Below are positions 5,907-6,283 of a DNA stretch of 6,283 bases, piece by piece. Under the pieces are notes generated by a model. That model saw only the letters and a list, made by a program, of their open reading frames with translations, had not been told where the DNA came from and made no database searches. Numbering within the stretch: the stretch's first letter is position 1; each line of letters starts with the position of its first letter. Made by a program: the position numbers and the translations under genes. This DNA comes from Acidobacteriota bacterium (GTDB lineage: Bacteria > Acidobacteriota > Blastocatellia > RBC074): NCBI GenBank assembly GCA_013140935.1, contig JABFSD010001127.1, positions 1 to 6,283 of the forward strand, written 5' to 3'.

Positions 5907-6283
5907 ATGACTTCACTCGATGAATGGCTGGCGTTGCCCGTCACGCAACTCAAAGTGGAATTGTTAAGCGAAGACGCGACGATTCCGCACGGATTGCTCG
6001 CCGCACTCGAACAAGACGCGCGCAGCGGCGCGCGCCAACTCGCCGCGCAGTTACGCAAGCGCCGCCAGGCCAATCAAATCGAAGGGCAACGTTTGCGCTT
6101 TTTGCTGAAATACGAAAACGAACTCTGGCAGCAAGGTTTCAAATTCGTCGCCGGCGTTGACGAAGCTGGCGTCGGTCCGCTCGCTGGTCCGGTCGTCGCC
6201 AGCGCCGTCATCTTGCCCGAAGGTTACAAGCTGCGCGAACTCAACGATTCAAAAAAGCTCAACGCCGAACAACGCGACGGGCT
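5907..6283 (+). CDS. rnhB: Ribonuclease HII, 3'-truncated by the window end
   Basis: RNase HII cuts the RNA strand of RNA-DNA hybrids and removes single misincorporated ribonucleotides from DNA in the cytoplasm. From the ATG at 5907, 125 codons are visible with no stop. Residues 1-78 form a charged helical N-terminal extension, as in Bacillus-type RNase HII, with a basic LRKRRQ patch (49-54). The catalytic domain then begins: [24 protein letters not shown] (81-104) contains D85 and E86 of the active site, and LNDSKKL (112-118) is the second conserved motif. The remaining catalytic aspartates would lie beyond the window. One oddity is that the usual GRG of DEAGRGP reads GVG, with Val at position 89. 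The start is supported by homology-like length and by coding bias, but the upstream Shine-Dalgarno is weak (gagaa, 5886-5890). The gene is divergent from msrP. Confidence 0.93.
   Translation, partial: MTSLDEWLALPVTQLKVELLSEDATIPHGLLAALEQDARSGARQLAAQLRKRRQANQIEGQRLRFLLKYENELWQQGFKFVAGVDEAGVGPLAGPVVASAVILPEGYKLRELNDSKKLNAEQRDG

Noticed and set aside
5524..5910. Plus-strand open frame across the msrP start and the nested palindrome
   Set aside because: It overlaps the msrP N-terminus antisense and then reads through the palindrome, with no domain or start signal.

Overview
The window suggests a moderately GC-rich, Gram-negative environmental bacterium. The evidence is a lipoprotein-type RND efflux adaptor, a Tat-exported periplasmic MsrP with its membrane partner MsrQ, and an RNase HII with a long N-terminal extension. 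Three different short intergenic repeat types crowd into about 2 kb. From memory this combination recalls Acidobacteriota (Blastocatellia-like) genomes, but that is an inference without any database search. Both window edges cut genes, and the left edge has a perfect fold-back palindrome that may be an assembly or library artefact.

Layout. Positions 1-902 (+) hold the 3' part of a TPR-repeat gene, with a 31-bp perfect inverted repeat at 1-68. Positions 918-2514 (+) hold a compact type II restriction-modification pair: a beta-class amino DNA methyltransferase (SPPY motif first, SAM-binding motif last), then an endonuclease that I recognise as PmeII/EcoO109I-like, overlapping it by 41 bp. In hand-counted 60-base lines this block is about 42-50% GC, against about 62-68% in the flanking genes, so it is probably a transferred cassette. 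It converges, with only a 15-bp gap, on a minus-strand gene (2530-3792) for an RND efflux adaptor lipoprotein. No pump or outer-membrane gene lies downstream of that adaptor inside the window.

Positions 3793-4031 carry no gene but hold an 'acaggatt'-type repeat element. Positions 4032-5730 (-) hold msrP followed by msrQ, a periplasmic methionine sulfoxide repair system: MsrQ passes electrons through membrane haems to the molybdenum enzyme MsrP. A heptamer-repeat hairpin fills the whole msrP-msrQ spacer. Positions 5731-5906 form a divergent promoter region with a nested palindrome. Positions 5907-6283 (+) are the 5' part of rnhB (RNase HII), cut by the window end.

No gene-free stretch exceeds 300 bases. 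I see no tRNA, rRNA, CRISPR array, transposase or integrase. I did not find a convincing wholly new system. The points most worth a second look are the R-M pair with a non-canonical nuclease motif and the repeats wrapped around msrPQ.
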